Positions 53,990 to 62,854 of a DNA stretch of 64,000 bases are shown piece by piece. The notes beneath the pieces are model-generated. The model was not told the DNA's origin. It worked only from the letters and a program-made list of their open reading frames with translations, and did no database searches. The stretch covers positions 558,001 through 622,000 of the forward strand of contig JAHBSI010000001.1 in NCBI GenBank assembly GCA_019639195.1, given 5' to 3'. Position numbers and translations under genes: made by a program. Origin of the DNA: Acidobacteriota bacterium. Its GTDB lineage: Bacteria > Acidobacteriota > Blastocatellia > Pyrinomonadales > Pyrinomonadaceae. Every line of letters starts with the position of its first letter. The stretch's first letter is position 1.

Positions 53990-54053
53990 GTGCTCAGCCT
54001 AAGCGGACAATAGTGTCCGCGGTCCGTGTAAGCGTACAAGGGTGTCCGCGGTT
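53967..54053 (+). repeat. Three tandem copies of the right-end repeat
   Basis: The unit GCGGACAnnAGTGTCCGCGG occurs at about 53967 and 54003 and, diverged, at 54032 (GCGTACAAGGGTGTCCGCGG). Each is itself a small palindrome (GCGGACA/TGTCCGC), like a REP element. Confidence 0.75.
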
Positions 54054-54122
54054 CTTTTGCTTACTATGTGCTGCCCTAGTAAGCTTTAGCAATACGCAAC
54101 TAAATTCTCCTGGGGGATAGCA

Positions 54123-55451
54123 ATGAAAAGAATTCTGACGACGATCGCGCTTTTTGCGTTTTTTGTGTCGCTGCCCGGCATCTCGCTGCAGGCGCAGACG
54201 ACAGCGGCCGATAAGAAAGAGGCAAAGCTCCGCAAAAAGGCCGAGAAGATACACAAGAGCGTTATCACGCTCGACACGCACAACGATATCAGCACCAGCA
54301 ATTTTACCGACGCGGTAAATTACACACAGGACCTGAACACGCAGGTGAACCTGCCGAAAATGCGTAAGGGCGGGCTCGATGTCTCGTGGATGATCGTCTA
54401 TACAGGCCAGGGGCCGCTGACAGAGGCCGGCTATGCCGCGGCATACAAGAACGCGATCGATAAATTCGACGCGATCCATCGCCTGGTGGAAAAGTATGCT
54501 CCGAACGAGATCGGGCTTGCGTTGACCTCGAACGACGTTCGCCGCCTTGTAAAAGAAGGCAAGCTCGTTGCGATGATCGGCGTCGAGAACGGCTATCCGA
54601 TCGGCACCGACCTGAGCCGCATCAAGGAATTTGCCGACCGAGGCGCGCGTTATATGTCGCTTGCGCACAACGGCCACAGCCAGCTCGCAGATTCGAACAC
54701 GGGCGAGGCCGACGGCGTCTGGCTCCACAACGGCCTGAGCGAACTTGGCAAAAAGGCCATCGCCGAGATGAACAAGTGGGGAATAATGGTCGATCTTTCT
54801 CACCCGTCGAAACAATCGAACCTGCAGGCGATCGCCCTCAGCAAAGCTCCCGTGATCGCGTCGCACTCGGGCGCGCGTGCTCTTTGCGACCACAGCCGGA
54901 ACCTCGATGACGAACAGCTCGAGGCGATCCGCAAGAACGGCGGCGTTGTTCAGGCCGTTGCGTTCCGCAGCTATGTGAGCAAAGAAAAAAGTGCCCTGCG
55001 GTCTGAGAAGCTGAATGCCTTGATGGCGGAACTCGCTGCAAAAGAAGGCTTTACGGTGCTCTCGCGTGCCGACATACGCAAACTTTCCGAAGCCGAAATG
55101 TCAGCTTATTTCGAGAAATACCAGGCCTTTCGCGCAAAGAACGCGCCCGTCATCCGCGAACGCCTGAAGGACGTCGCACCCGACGTGAATGTGAAAGATT
55201 TTGTCGATCACATCGATTATCTCGTCAAGAAGATCGGCATCGATCACGTAGGCATTTCGTCGGATTTTGACGGCGGCGGCGGTGTCGAAGGATGGGATAG
55301 TGCGGCGGAAACGTTCAACGTCACGCTTGAGCTCGTTCGTCGCGGTTACACCAAACAGCAGATCCAAAAGCTCTGGAGCGGCAACCTTCTTCGCGTCCTT
55401 GATGAAGTTCAAAAGGTCGCCCGCGAAATTCAGGCGAAAGAAGGAAAATAA
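54123..55451 (+). CDS. Secreted M19-family dipeptidase
   Basis: A 442-residue exported zinc dipeptidase related to renal dipeptidase. Signal peptide about 1-24 ('FAFFVSLPGISLQAQ'). Metal ligands: 'TLDTHNDI' (HxD), the Glu in 'MIGVENGYPIG', His in 'VDLSHPSKQS' and 'VIASHSGARAL', and Asp in 'HVGISSDFDGGGGVEGW'. Members cleave dipeptides, including D-Ala-containing and beta-lactam-like substrates. An insertion at about 300-350 is usual in bacterial periplasmic forms. A perfect terminator follows. Confidence 0.92.
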   Translation: MKRILTTIALFAFFVSLPGISLQAQTTAADKKEAKLRKKAEKIHKSVITLDTHNDISTSNFTDAVNYTQDLNTQVNLPKMRKGGLDVSWMIVYTGQGPLTEAGYAAAYKNAIDKFDAIHRLVEKYAPNEIGLALTSNDVRRLVKEGKLVAMIGVENGYPIGTDLSRIKEFADRGARYMSLAHNGHSQLADSNTGEADGVWLHNGLSELGKKAIAEMNKWGIMVDLSHPSKQSNLQAIALSKAPVIASHSGARALCDHSRNLDDEQLEAIRKNGGVVQAVAFRSYVSKEKSALRSEKLNALMAELAAKEGFTVLSRADIRKLSEAEMSAYFEKYQAFRAKNAPVIRERLKDVAPDVNVKDFVDHIDYLVKKIGIDHVGISSDFDGGGGVEGWDSAAETFNVTLELVRRGYTKQQIQKLWSGNLLRVLDEVQKVAREIQAKEGK

Positions 55452-55481
55452 GAAGCACCGTGCTTGCTCGGTCAAAAACAG

Positions 55482-55520
55482 AAAAGCGGCGAACGTTCGG
55501 TCAGTTCGCCGCTTTTCTTT
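55482..55520 (+). terminator. Rho-independent terminator after the dipeptidase
   Basis: AAAAGCGGCGAAC and GTTCGCCGCTTTT form a perfect 13-pair stem with a nine-base loop, followed by CTTTG. Confidence 0.88.
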
Positions 55521-55653
55521 GCTCCGACGAGGTTTGTCAATCGGATGCGTGGTTATCAACTGTCGAAGGAAGTTTGCACCAAGATGAGGGCTCCGAGCGG
55601 CTTCCAAAAGCGCTCAAAAGGCCCATTGTTATATACTAGGTGATTAATTCTGT

Positions 55654-56619
55654 ATGAGGATCATTGTTACCGGTGGTGCGGGATTTATTGGAAGTGCGGT
55701 CGTCTGGCGGCTGAATGAGCTTGGGCGGGAAGACATCCTGATCGCGGATCGGATGGATGAGACCGACAAGTGGAAGAATCTTGTGCCGCTGAGGTTCGCG
55801 GACTACATCGATGCGGACGATCTTCTGGATGATATCGGCGATTTTCGCAGTGCGGAGGCGATCATTCATCTCGGGGCCTGTTCCTCGACCACCGAACGCG
55901 ATTCGGATTACATGCTCCGCAATAACTATCAGTACACAAAGGACTTAGCGGATTTTGCATTGTCCAACAACATTCGGTTCATCTATGCATCGTCGGCGGC
56001 AACATACGGTGACGGATCAAACGGAATGGCGGACGGGACAGACGGCCTGGATAAGCTGCGACCGCTGAATGTGTATGGTTATTCAAAGCATCTTTTTGAC
56101 CAATACGCGGCCCGCAACGGGATATTCGAACACATCGTCGGGCTCAAATACTTCAACGTTTTCGGGCCAAACGAGAACCACAAGGGCGATATGCGTTCGC
56201 TTGTGAACAAGGCGTTCGACCAGATCAACGAGACCGGCACGCTAAAGCTTTTCAAGAGCCACAATCCAGACTATTCGGACGGCGAATTCGGCCGCGATTT
56301 TGTTTATGTCAAAGACGCGGTCGAGATGACACTGCACTTTCTGGAGAAGAAGGGCGGCGGGTTGTTCAACGTCGGCTCAGGGCGGATGAACACGTGGAAT
56401 CAGCTTGCCGATGCGATATTTGCGGCGCTCGAACGTCCGCGAAACGTCGAGTTCGTCGAGATGCCCGTGCACCTTCGCGACCGATATCAATACCACACGC
56501 AGGCCGACCTTTCCCGCATCCGCGAGACAGGTTTTGACGCCGAAACGACCAGCTTAAAAGAAGCCGTCGCCGATTACGTGCGAAACTATCTGATCCCCGA
56601 CAAACACCTCGGCGACTAG
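55654..56619 (+). CDS. hldD: ADP-L-glycero-D-manno-heptose 6-epimerase
   Basis: A 321-residue SDR-type epimerase of LPS inner-core heptose synthesis. The NADP motif 'MRIIVTGGAGFIGSAVVWRLNELGREDILIADR' starts the protein. The catalytic Ser/Tyr/Lys region is 'FIYASSAATYGDGSNGMADG' and 'LNVYGYSKHLFDQYAA', and 'IVGLKYFNVFGPNENHKGDMRSLVNKAFDQI' with 'DGEFGRDFVYVKDAVEMTLHFL' are HldD hallmarks. It implies a heptose-containing LPS. RibF begins four bases after its stop. Confidence 0.94.
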   Translation: MRIIVTGGAGFIGSAVVWRLNELGREDILIADRMDETDKWKNLVPLRFADYIDADDLLDDIGDFRSAEAIIHLGACSSTTERDSDYMLRNNYQYTKDLADFALSNNIRFIYASSAATYGDGSNGMADGTDGLDKLRPLNVYGYSKHLFDQYAARNGIFEHIVGLKYFNVFGPNENHKGDMRSLVNKAFDQINETGTLKLFKSHNPDYSDGEFGRDFVYVKDAVEMTLHFLEKKGGGLFNVGSGRMNTWNQLADAIFAALERPRNVEFVEMPVHLRDRYQYHTQADLSRIRETGFDAETTSLKEAVADYVRNYLIPDKHLGD

Positions 56620-56623
56620 CGAT

Positions 56624-57577
56624 ATGAGGATCTTTCACGGTACTGAGAATGCGAATATCGCACGGCCGACGCTTTTGACGTTGGGAGTATTTGACGGGCT
56701 GCATCTTGGGCATCAGCAGATAATCAGCACGGTCGTTGAACGCGCAAGACGCGTCAGTGCGGTTCCGACGGCGATCACTTTTGATCCGCACCCGAGGGCC
56801 GTTCTACATCCGGAATCGGCACCGCCGCTACTGCAGACGCTCGATCAGCGGCTCTCATATCTCGAATTCCTGGGCATCGAGCAGACTATCGTTATCAATT
56901 TTTCTCGCGATTTTGCGTCGCAATCTGCTGAGGAATTCATCCGCGACACGCTGCACGATCGCCTGCGTGCCCGCGAGATATATCTCGGCAAAGGTTTTGC
57001 ATTCGGCAAGGGCAGGAGCGGCAATATCGAGCTGCTCAAACGGCTTTCGGAAGAGCTTGATTTCTATGCGGCGGAGGTCGATGAGGTACAGCTTCGAGGG
57101 CAGCGGATAAGTTCGTCGCGGATACGAGAAGAGCTGCTTGCGGGCCGCGTAAATCTCGCACGCCGAATGCTCGGGCGGCCGTATGGCGTTGAAGGCGTGG
57201 TAATTCGCGGCGACCGACGCGGCCACACGATCGGCTTCCCGACGGCGAATCTGCAGGCGCACAATCGCGTCATCCCGAGATTCGGCGTCTATGCGACCGC
57301 AACTCTGATCGACGGCGTCTGGCGGCGAAGCGTAACGAATATCGGCGTGCGGCCGACTTTTGGCGGCGAAAGAGAGCCGTCGGTCGAGACGTTCGTGCTT
57401 GATCTTGACGCCGATCTTTACGGCACGGCACTTCGCGTAAGATTTCTGCACAGGATCAGAGACGAGCGTAAGTTCAACGGAATAGAGGAGTTAACGGCTC
57501 AGATCGAGCGGGATGTCCAACGCGCAAGGAACTATTTCGAGCGGCCGGGCGTAAAGAATATGCTCGCGATCCTGTGA
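56624..57577 (+). CDS. ribF: Bifunctional riboflavin kinase/FAD synthetase
   Basis: A 317-residue enzyme that makes FMN and then FAD. The adenylyltransferase domain (about 15-165) has 'TLGVFDGLHLGHQQIISTV' and 'TFDPHPRAVL', with 'GKGFAFGKGRSGNIELLKRL'. The kinase domain (about 185-310) has 'GRPYGVEGVVIRGDRRGHTIGFPTANL' and 'GVYATATLIDGVWRRSVTNIGVRPTFGG'. It converts the product of the pathway begun by RibA. Its stop lies in the loop of a CGCGATCC/GGATCGCG hairpin at 57565-57593 that is followed by CGTTTTG and may terminate the transcript. Confidence 0.95.
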   Translation: MRIFHGTENANIARPTLLTLGVFDGLHLGHQQIISTVVERARRVSAVPTAITFDPHPRAVLHPESAPPLLQTLDQRLSYLEFLGIEQTIVINFSRDFASQSAEEFIRDTLHDRLRAREIYLGKGFAFGKGRSGNIELLKRLSEELDFYAAEVDEVQLRGQRISSSRIREELLAGRVNLARRMLGRPYGVEGVVIRGDRRGHTIGFPTANLQAHNRVIPRFGVYATATLIDGVWRRSVTNIGVRPTFGGEREPSVETFVLDLDADLYGTALRVRFLHRIRDERKFNGIEELTAQIERDVQRARNYFERPGVKNMLAIL

Positions 57578-57590
57578 CCCCTTCGGGATC

Positions 57591-57670
57591 GCGCGTTTTG
57601 TGCGGACTGTGTCGTTTCGTGCGTTTTGTGTCGTTTTGTGCGTTTTGTGTCGAAACGTGCGGACTGTGCT
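57591..57670 (+). repeat. Low-complexity repeat between ribF and ubiB-like gene
   Basis: Alternating TGCGTTTTG, TGTCGTTTTG and TGTCGTTTCG words with ~10-base periodicity, flanked by two copies of GTGCGGACTGTG (57600 and 57657). Sequence composition differs sharply from its surroundings. No gene is called here. Confidence 0.7.
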
Positions 57671-57741
57671 GTCAAAGGGATACGCGATTTGGATAGACTT
57701 GTTCTTGCCGGCGACTGTGAGAGCAGCGGCCGGCAGATGTG

Positions 57742-59418
57742 ATGAGCAATACGGCGTTAAAAAAGATCGAAGACAACGGCGAGCGGCTGTCTGAGCCGGT
57801 CGAGAAACGGGAGCTTGCTCTCGTAAGTCCCGAAGCGAAAGTGCCTGAACGCAAGAGCGAGGCAAAGCTCGGGTTTCGCGGTTATCTTCGGCTTGCGAGC
57901 ATTTCGCGTGTGATCGCGACGCTCTCGCTTTATCTCTACCTCGATCAATACGACGTTCACGTAAAGCATCAGAAAAAGCGGCTCGGTGCGCGTCGTGCTG
58001 CGGCATACGAACTGACGCGTGCGGCGGTTTTCGGCGAATGGCTGCATCGGCTGCGATTCAGCATTCTCGACGCTTTCTTGCGTGTGCTGCGCAGGTTCGT
58101 TCTCGGCGGCGCCAAAACTCAACTCGAGAATCAGGAACGGCAGGCCGTCTGGCTCAAGGACAAACTCATCGAGCTCGGCCCGACGTTCATCAAGATCGGG
58201 CAATCGATGGGCACACGCGCCGATCTTCTGCCGCTGCCTTTTGTCAAAGAGCTCGGTACGCTCGTCGATCAGGTTCCGCCGTTCCCGAATGCGACGGCTC
58301 ACGCCATCATCGAACGCGAACTTGGCCGCAAGATCTCTGAGGTCTATTCGGAATTTGATGCCGAACCGGTCGCCGCGGCCTCGCTCGGGCAGGTTTATCG
58401 AGCAAGGCTTCATTCGGGCGAAGAGGTCGCCGTCAAAGTGCAAAGGCCGAACCTCGAAGCGACGATCAAGAATGACATTTTTATCCTGAAGCGGGTTGCC
58501 GCCTTTGCCGAGCGATTCGAACAGCTGAACGAGAATGCCGACTGGGCGGGAATGCTTCGTGAGTTCGACCAGACGATCCACGAAGAGATGGATTATGTCG
58601 CCGAAGGCCGCAACGCTGACCGCTTTCGCGAGAATTTTAAGAACTGGGCGAATATCCGCGTGCCCGAGATCTATTGGGACGCAACGACCGCCAAGGTCCT
58701 TACGATGGACTTTATCCGCGGGACGAAGGTAACCGACCTCGAAGAGCAGGAACGCAAGAATATCTCGCCGGCGAAGGTGAATCGCCTGCTCATAAAAACG
58801 TACCTCAAGCAGCTGCTCGAAGACGGTTTCTTTCACGCCGATCCGCATCCCGGCAACCTGCTTGTGCAGGATGACGGACGGCTCACGTTCTTCGATTTTG
58901 GAATGGTCGGCAGGATCGATTCCGAATTGCAGTCGAAGATGATCGACGCATTCTTTCACGTCGTGAGCAAGGATGCCGCCGGCATTGCGCAGGATCTGAT
59001 CAACCTCGATTTTCTAAAGCCGGGAACGCCGCATTCGACCATTAAACCGGTGGTCGAACGTATGTTTGAATTCCATTTCAACCTAAAGCTCAAGGACGTG
59101 AATTTCAAGGAACTCACATACGACCTTGCCGACGTGATGTACGATTATCCGTTCCGCCTGCCGTCGAATTTCACGTACATTATGCGTGCTCTGATGACGC
59201 TCGAAGGCATCGGCATCATCACCGACCCTGAGTTCAATTTCTTCGAAACGGCAAAGCCTTATGCCAAGGAATTCATGCTCAAACGCGAAGGCCGCGACTT
59301 CCGAAAACTCTTTGTCGATAAACTGATGGGACGCGACGAAGGCGGCAAGATCGACTGGAACCGCACATGGAAACTCGCAAAGATGGCTTTTAAGACGGTC
59401 CTCAATACGGGACAATAG
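57742..59418 (+). CDS. UbiB/AarF-family atypical kinase
   Basis: A 558-residue ABC1/ADCK-like protein. The family motif 'GPTFIKIGQSMGTRADLLPLPFVKELGTLVDQVPPFPNATAHAIIERELG' is at about 146-200 (KxGQ), the Ala-rich nucleotide loop 'AAASLGQVYRARLHSGEEVAVKVQRPN' near 215-240, and the catalytic/metal motifs 'FFHADPHPGNLLVQDDGRLTFFDFGMVGRI' near 365-395. UbiB proteins support quinone biosynthesis or lipid handling. No clear membrane helix is seen at the C-terminus, where UbiB normally has two. Start chosen at the ATG after a GTG. Confidence 0.92.
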   Translation: MSNTALKKIEDNGERLSEPVEKRELALVSPEAKVPERKSEAKLGFRGYLRLASISRVIATLSLYLYLDQYDVHVKHQKKRLGARRAAAYELTRAAVFGEWLHRLRFSILDAFLRVLRRFVLGGAKTQLENQERQAVWLKDKLIELGPTFIKIGQSMGTRADLLPLPFVKELGTLVDQVPPFPNATAHAIIERELGRKISEVYSEFDAEPVAAASLGQVYRARLHSGEEVAVKVQRPNLEATIKNDIFILKRVAAFAERFEQLNENADWAGMLREFDQTIHEEMDYVAEGRNADRFRENFKNWANIRVPEIYWDATTAKVLTMDFIRGTKVTDLEEQERKNISPAKVNRLLIKTYLKQLLEDGFFHADPHPGNLLVQDDGRLTFFDFGMVGRIDSELQSKMIDAFFHVVSKDAAGIAQDLINLDFLKPGTPHSTIKPVVERMFEFHFNLKLKDVNFKELTYDLADVMYDYPFRLPSNFTYIMRALMTLEGIGIITDPEFNFFETAKPYAKEFMLKREGRDFRKLFVDKLMGRDEGGKIDWNRTWKLAKMAFKTVLNTGQ

Positions 59419-59484
59419 CGTGTGCCGAATGGCGGCGAAGTTCTGCGACGGCCCAACGTCGCCTAGTTTTTTTATTGATCATTC

Positions 59485-60585
59485 ATGGAACCAACGTCTG
59501 CTGCAGCTGGGTATGAACGCGCACGGCGGCTGGTTCTCGCTCACGGTTGGAATTCGACATCGTTTCAGATCGTAAATCCGGGGATAAAGCGTTGGTTCGC
59601 TGATGACGCCGAGGCGGTCGTGGGGTTTGTGAACGCACGGCGCATGCGGCTCGTTGTCGGTGCACCGGTCTGTGCGAAAGAAGATCTTGCGGCGGTCTCG
59701 CGTGCGTTCGAGGCCGACACAAAAGACGCGCGGATGACCGCGTGCTACTTTGGCGCCGAAGCCCGGCTCGAAGATACGGTCGCACACGACGGGCAGCATT
59801 CGGAGTTCCTGATCGGTGCGCAGCCCGTGTGGCATCCGAAAGATTGGCCGGAGATCATCGCACGGAACCGCTCGCTGCGTGCGCAGGTGAATCGTGCACG
59901 CAACAAGGGTGTAACGGTCGAGGAATGGCCGGTCGAACTTGCGGCGAACAACACGCAGCTTGAGGAACTTCTCACCGCGTGGCTTGCGTCCAAAGGCCTT
60001 CCGCCGCTGCATTTTATGGTCGAGACCGACACGCTCGCACGTCTCGAACATCGCCGCATCTTCGTTGCGAAGGCACGTGATGAGATCACGGGTTTCGTAG
60101 TTCTCTCGCCCGTCCCGAATCGCAATGGCTGGCTCTTTGAACAATTCCCCCATCGTCCGGGGGCGGCGAACGGCACGGTCGAATTGATGATCGACACCGC
60201 GATGCGACGGCTTGCCGAAGACGGTGCCGAATATGTAACGCTAGGCATCTCGCCGCTTTCGACGCGGGCGAAACTGCCGGAAGAGAGCCCGCCGCTGTGG
60301 CTGCGAATAATGCTCGTGTGGCTTCGCCGTCACGGCAGAAGGTTCTACAATTTTGACGGCCTCGATGCCTTCAAGGCAAAGCTGAAGCCTACGCGTTGGG
60401 AGCCCGTCTATGTGCTCGTCGGCGAACCAAAAGTGCGTGTCCGCACGCTTTTTGCGATCGCCGATGCCTTTAGCGGAAACGCGCCATATTCGCTTGTTGG
60501 CGGCGCGCTGCTAAAGGCGGCCGCAACCGAATTCAGACGCTTTCGGGCATTCGTCCGGCCAAAGAAACTAAACACGATCAGATGA
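59485..60585 (+). CDS. DUF2156 protein (phosphatidylglycerol lysyltransferase-like catalytic domain)
   Basis: A 366-residue protein with two GNAT-like halves, as in the soluble domain of MprF: 'STSFQIVNPGIKRWFADDAEAVVGFVNARRMRLVVGAPVCAKEDL', 'IIARNRSLRAQVNRARNKGVTVEEWP', 'NGWLFEQFPHRPGAANGTVELMIDTAMRRLAEDGAEYVTLGISPLS' and 'FYNFDGLDAFKAKLKPTRWEPVYVL'. MprF moves lysine from Lys-tRNA to phosphatidylglycerol; here the membrane flippase domain is missing, so activity is uncertain. Its last four bases (ATGA) overlap the next gene. Confidence 0.85.
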   Translation: MEPTSAAAGYERARRLVLAHGWNSTSFQIVNPGIKRWFADDAEAVVGFVNARRMRLVVGAPVCAKEDLAAVSRAFEADTKDARMTACYFGAEARLEDTVAHDGQHSEFLIGAQPVWHPKDWPEIIARNRSLRAQVNRARNKGVTVEEWPVELAANNTQLEELLTAWLASKGLPPLHFMVETDTLARLEHRRIFVAKARDEITGFVVLSPVPNRNGWLFEQFPHRPGAANGTVELMIDTAMRRLAEDGAEYVTLGISPLSTRAKLPEESPPLWLRIMLVWLRRHGRRFYNFDGLDAFKAKLKPTRWEPVYVLVGEPKVRVRTLFAIADAFSGNAPYSLVGGALLKAAATEFRRFRAFVRPKKLNTIR

Positions 60586-61223
60586 AAGAAACCGCCGCAA
60601 ACGTCGCATACATCACCCACAACTTCCCTATCGACGACCTTTCGAATGCGTTCTGGGAAACAGCAGAGCCGATCCGCACCGGCACGTATTGGTCGGGTGT
60701 AAAGGCTCCCGAAGGGCGGCATTTTGAAACGCGGCTCTTGTGGTCGGACACGCATCTTTACGTAAGGTTCATCGCCGAGCAAGCCGAGAAACTAGTCGTC
60801 AACCCGACGCCCGATCTTTCGCAGAACGCAGATCAGCTCTGGGAACGGGACGTTTGCGAGATATTCATTTCGCCGTGCGACCCGTACCATCCGACGCAGT
60901 ATTTTGAATTTGAAGTGGCGCCGACGGGCGAATGGCTCGACCTCGATATCGAGATCTTTGGCGGAGCACGCAACACGGGCTGGGCGTATGAATCAGGGAT
61001 GGAGACGGCCGCCGAGATCGGCGAAGGAAAGGTCACGATGGCATTCAGGGTCTCATTCAAGGCCCTTGGGAAGACACCGAACGCAGGCGATGTGTGGCGC
61101 GGAAATTTCTTTCGATGCGTCGGCAAAGGCGAGACGCGAGGCTATCTTGCGTGGCAGCCGACGCGGACGCAGACACCTTCGTTCCACGTCCCGGAGGTTT
61201 TCGGCGATATCAGGTTCTGTTGA
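60582..61223 (+). CDS. Carbohydrate-binding family 9-like protein
   Basis: A 213-residue protein with a CBM9-like/DOMON-related beta-sandwich: 'LSNAFWETAEPIRTGTYWSGVKAPEGRHFETRLLWSDTHLYVRFIAEQ', 'WERDVCEIFISPCDPYHPTQYFEFEVAPTGEWLDLDIE', 'GDVWRGNFFRCVGKGETRGYLAWQPTRTQTPSFHVPEVFGDIRF'. No signal peptide. Start overlaps the DUF2156 stop (ATGA), so the two are translationally coupled. The ligand is unknown. Confidence 0.82.
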   Translation: MKETAANVAYITHNFPIDDLSNAFWETAEPIRTGTYWSGVKAPEGRHFETRLLWSDTHLYVRFIAEQAEKLVVNPTPDLSQNADQLWERDVCEIFISPCDPYHPTQYFEFEVAPTGEWLDLDIEIFGGARNTGWAYESGMETAAEIGEGKVTMAFRVSFKALGKTPNAGDVWRGNFFRCVGKGETRGYLAWQPTRTQTPSFHVPEVFGDIRFC

Positions 61224-61228
61224 AGGAT

Positions 61229-61933
61229 TCAGGCGGCGATGAAGTGTTCGTAGATGATCGATGCGCCGAGGATCAAACTAAAAAGTCCGGCGGCAACGCG
61301 AATGCCGCTGTTGAGCAGCTTGAATCTCGACGACGTAAAATGAAACGGCAGGCCGATCAAAAGGCTCATCGCCATCATTCCCGCGATCGAACCCACGCCG
61401 AAGATCACGATGTAGAGAAGAGCGACCAGTGCGGACGGAATGAGCGGCACGATCATCAGCATCAACGCAGCACTGCCCGCAAGGCCGTGCACCATCCCGA
61501 CAAGAACGGAACGCGGGCTGAGTCGATGGTGTGATTCGACAGCTTCGTCTTCGTCGTGTGTGTGCAGATGCGTGTGCGTCACGTCGCCGTGCGAATGTTT
61601 GTGTGCGTGTACCTTGTCGCTGCGGACGAGTTTGTAGATGGCGTTCACGCCGAGTGCGACGAGCATAACGCCGACGATGCCTTCGAGTTTGGATTCGACG
61701 CTTTCGGAGATCTGCAGCTTTAGGAAGATAACGATGAGGCCGACGATGAATAGCGAGATCGTGTGGCCGACGCCCCAGAGCCCGCCGACGATCGATGCCG
61801 TGAAGACATTCTTCTTTTCGCTGACGATCGCCGTCACCGCCGCGAGATGATCTGCCTCGATCGCGTGATGCAGCCCGAGCAAAAATCCCAAAAGCAGGAC
61901 AGATGTCGTCGTAAGTTCCGTCGTTGATTCCAT
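61229..61933 (-). CDS. Nickel/cobalt transporter-like membrane protein
   Basis: A 234-residue inner-membrane protein with six helices. 'LGLHHAIEADHLAAVTAI' contains the HX4DH metal signature of NiCoT/RcnA/UreH-type transporters, and a His-rich loop ('HAHKHSHGDVTHTHLHTHDEDEAVESHH', about 110-140) follows, which is typical of nickel efflux or uptake proteins. 'GLAGSAALMLMIVPLIP' and 'GVGSIAGMMAMSLLIGLPF' are further core helices. Direction of transport is not shown; no urease or hydrogenase gene lies in the window. Confidence 0.82.
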   Translation of the reverse strand: MESTTELTTTSVLLLGFLLGLHHAIEADHLAAVTAIVSEKKNVFTASIVGGLWGVGHTISLFIVGLIVIFLKLQISESVESKLEGIVGVMLVALGVNAIYKLVRSDKVHAHKHSHGDVTHTHLHTHDEDEAVESHHRLSPRSVLVGMVHGLAGSAALMLMIVPLIPSALVALLYIVIFGVGSIAGMMAMSLLIGLPFHFTSSRFKLLNSGIRVAAGLFSLILGASIIYEHFIAA

Positions 61934-62047
61934 CTTCTTCCCTGCACGGCGCGTGTCCGCACGCCATTCCGGTGAACCGATAGGATATCACGCCGAACTG
62001 CGGGTTATCATTTGCGGCGGAGTCGTTTGATACGGTTTAATCAAAGT

Positions 62048-62839
62048 ATGCCAAAGACCGAGAAGGAGCTCGCATTTCTTACCGACCTGATCCACGACGA
62101 ATGGACGCGGCGGTTTACGGAGCTCGTCGATAAGCATATCGATCTTGCTGACACCGAAAATCTTGCGTATCTGAACGCAGGTACGGGGAACCACGCGATC
62201 GAGCTTGGCGAGAAATTCGGCGAGAAGACGGACGTTTTTGCTTCGTGCGAAAACGCGGAGCTGCTGCAGATCGCGCTTGATAAGGCGGCGGCGGTGCGGT
62301 CGAGTGTCGATTTTTCGCAGATCACGTTCGAAGACGATTCGTTCGACGCGGTCCTTGCGGATGCGAGCTTTGCCTCTGCGGACGAGGCCGCCGATCTTGT
62401 CGAAGAGGCGATCAGGATCGCACGCGTCGGTGCCGACGTTGCATTCTATCTGCCGTCTTCGGGAAGTTTTGGAGAGGTCTTTTCGCTGCTGTGGGAAGTT
62501 GTCGCGGCCGAGGACCTTGGGCCGGACGCACCGAACGTCGAGGAACTGATCACGCAGCTTCCGACCGCTGCCGAACTCGAAACGCTTGCGCGTACTCTCG
62601 GGCTCGTGAACATTCAACGCGAGGTCGTAAACGAGATATTTGAATACGAAAACGGCGAGGCATTTATCACCTCGCCGCTCGTCGAACATTTTCTGCTGCC
62701 GCGTTGGCTTTGCTCGCTTGATGATGCAGGGCAGGAGCGCGTCACCAAGGCATTAACGAAGCTTATAGACGATGAGGACGGCACGCTTGCGTTCCGCTTC
62801 TCGGTAAAAGTAACGCTGGTTACGGGCGAAAAAGGCTGA
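62048..62839 (+). CDS. Methyltransferase-like protein
   Basis: A 263-residue cytosolic protein. The N-terminal half resembles a class I SAM methyltransferase: 'NLAYLNAGTGNHAIELGEKFGEKTDVFASCENAELLQIALDKAA' corresponds to the glycine-rich SAM-binding loop in diverged form, then 'FDAVLADASFASADEAADLVEEAIRIARVGADVAFYLPSSGSFGEVFSLLWE'. The glycine motif (NAGTGN) is imperfect, so it may be catalytically altered. Start ATG 62048 is chosen for the natural N-terminus. Convergent with tatA, 15 bases apart. Confidence 0.65.
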   Translation: MPKTEKELAFLTDLIHDEWTRRFTELVDKHIDLADTENLAYLNAGTGNHAIELGEKFGEKTDVFASCENAELLQIALDKAAAVRSSVDFSQITFEDDSFDAVLADASFASADEAADLVEEAIRIARVGADVAFYLPSSGSFGEVFSLLWEVVAAEDLGPDAPNVEELITQLPTAAELETLARTLGLVNIQREVVNEIFEYENGEAFITSPLVEHFLLPRWLCSLDDAGQERVTKALTKLIDDEDGTLAFRFSVKVTLVTGEKG

Positions 62840-62854
62840 GGCCCGTTTGCCTTT

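Noticed and set aside
57757..58959. 400-codon minus-strand frame opposite the UbiB-like gene
   Set aside because: Antisense to a well-conserved kinase with intact motifs; shadow frame.
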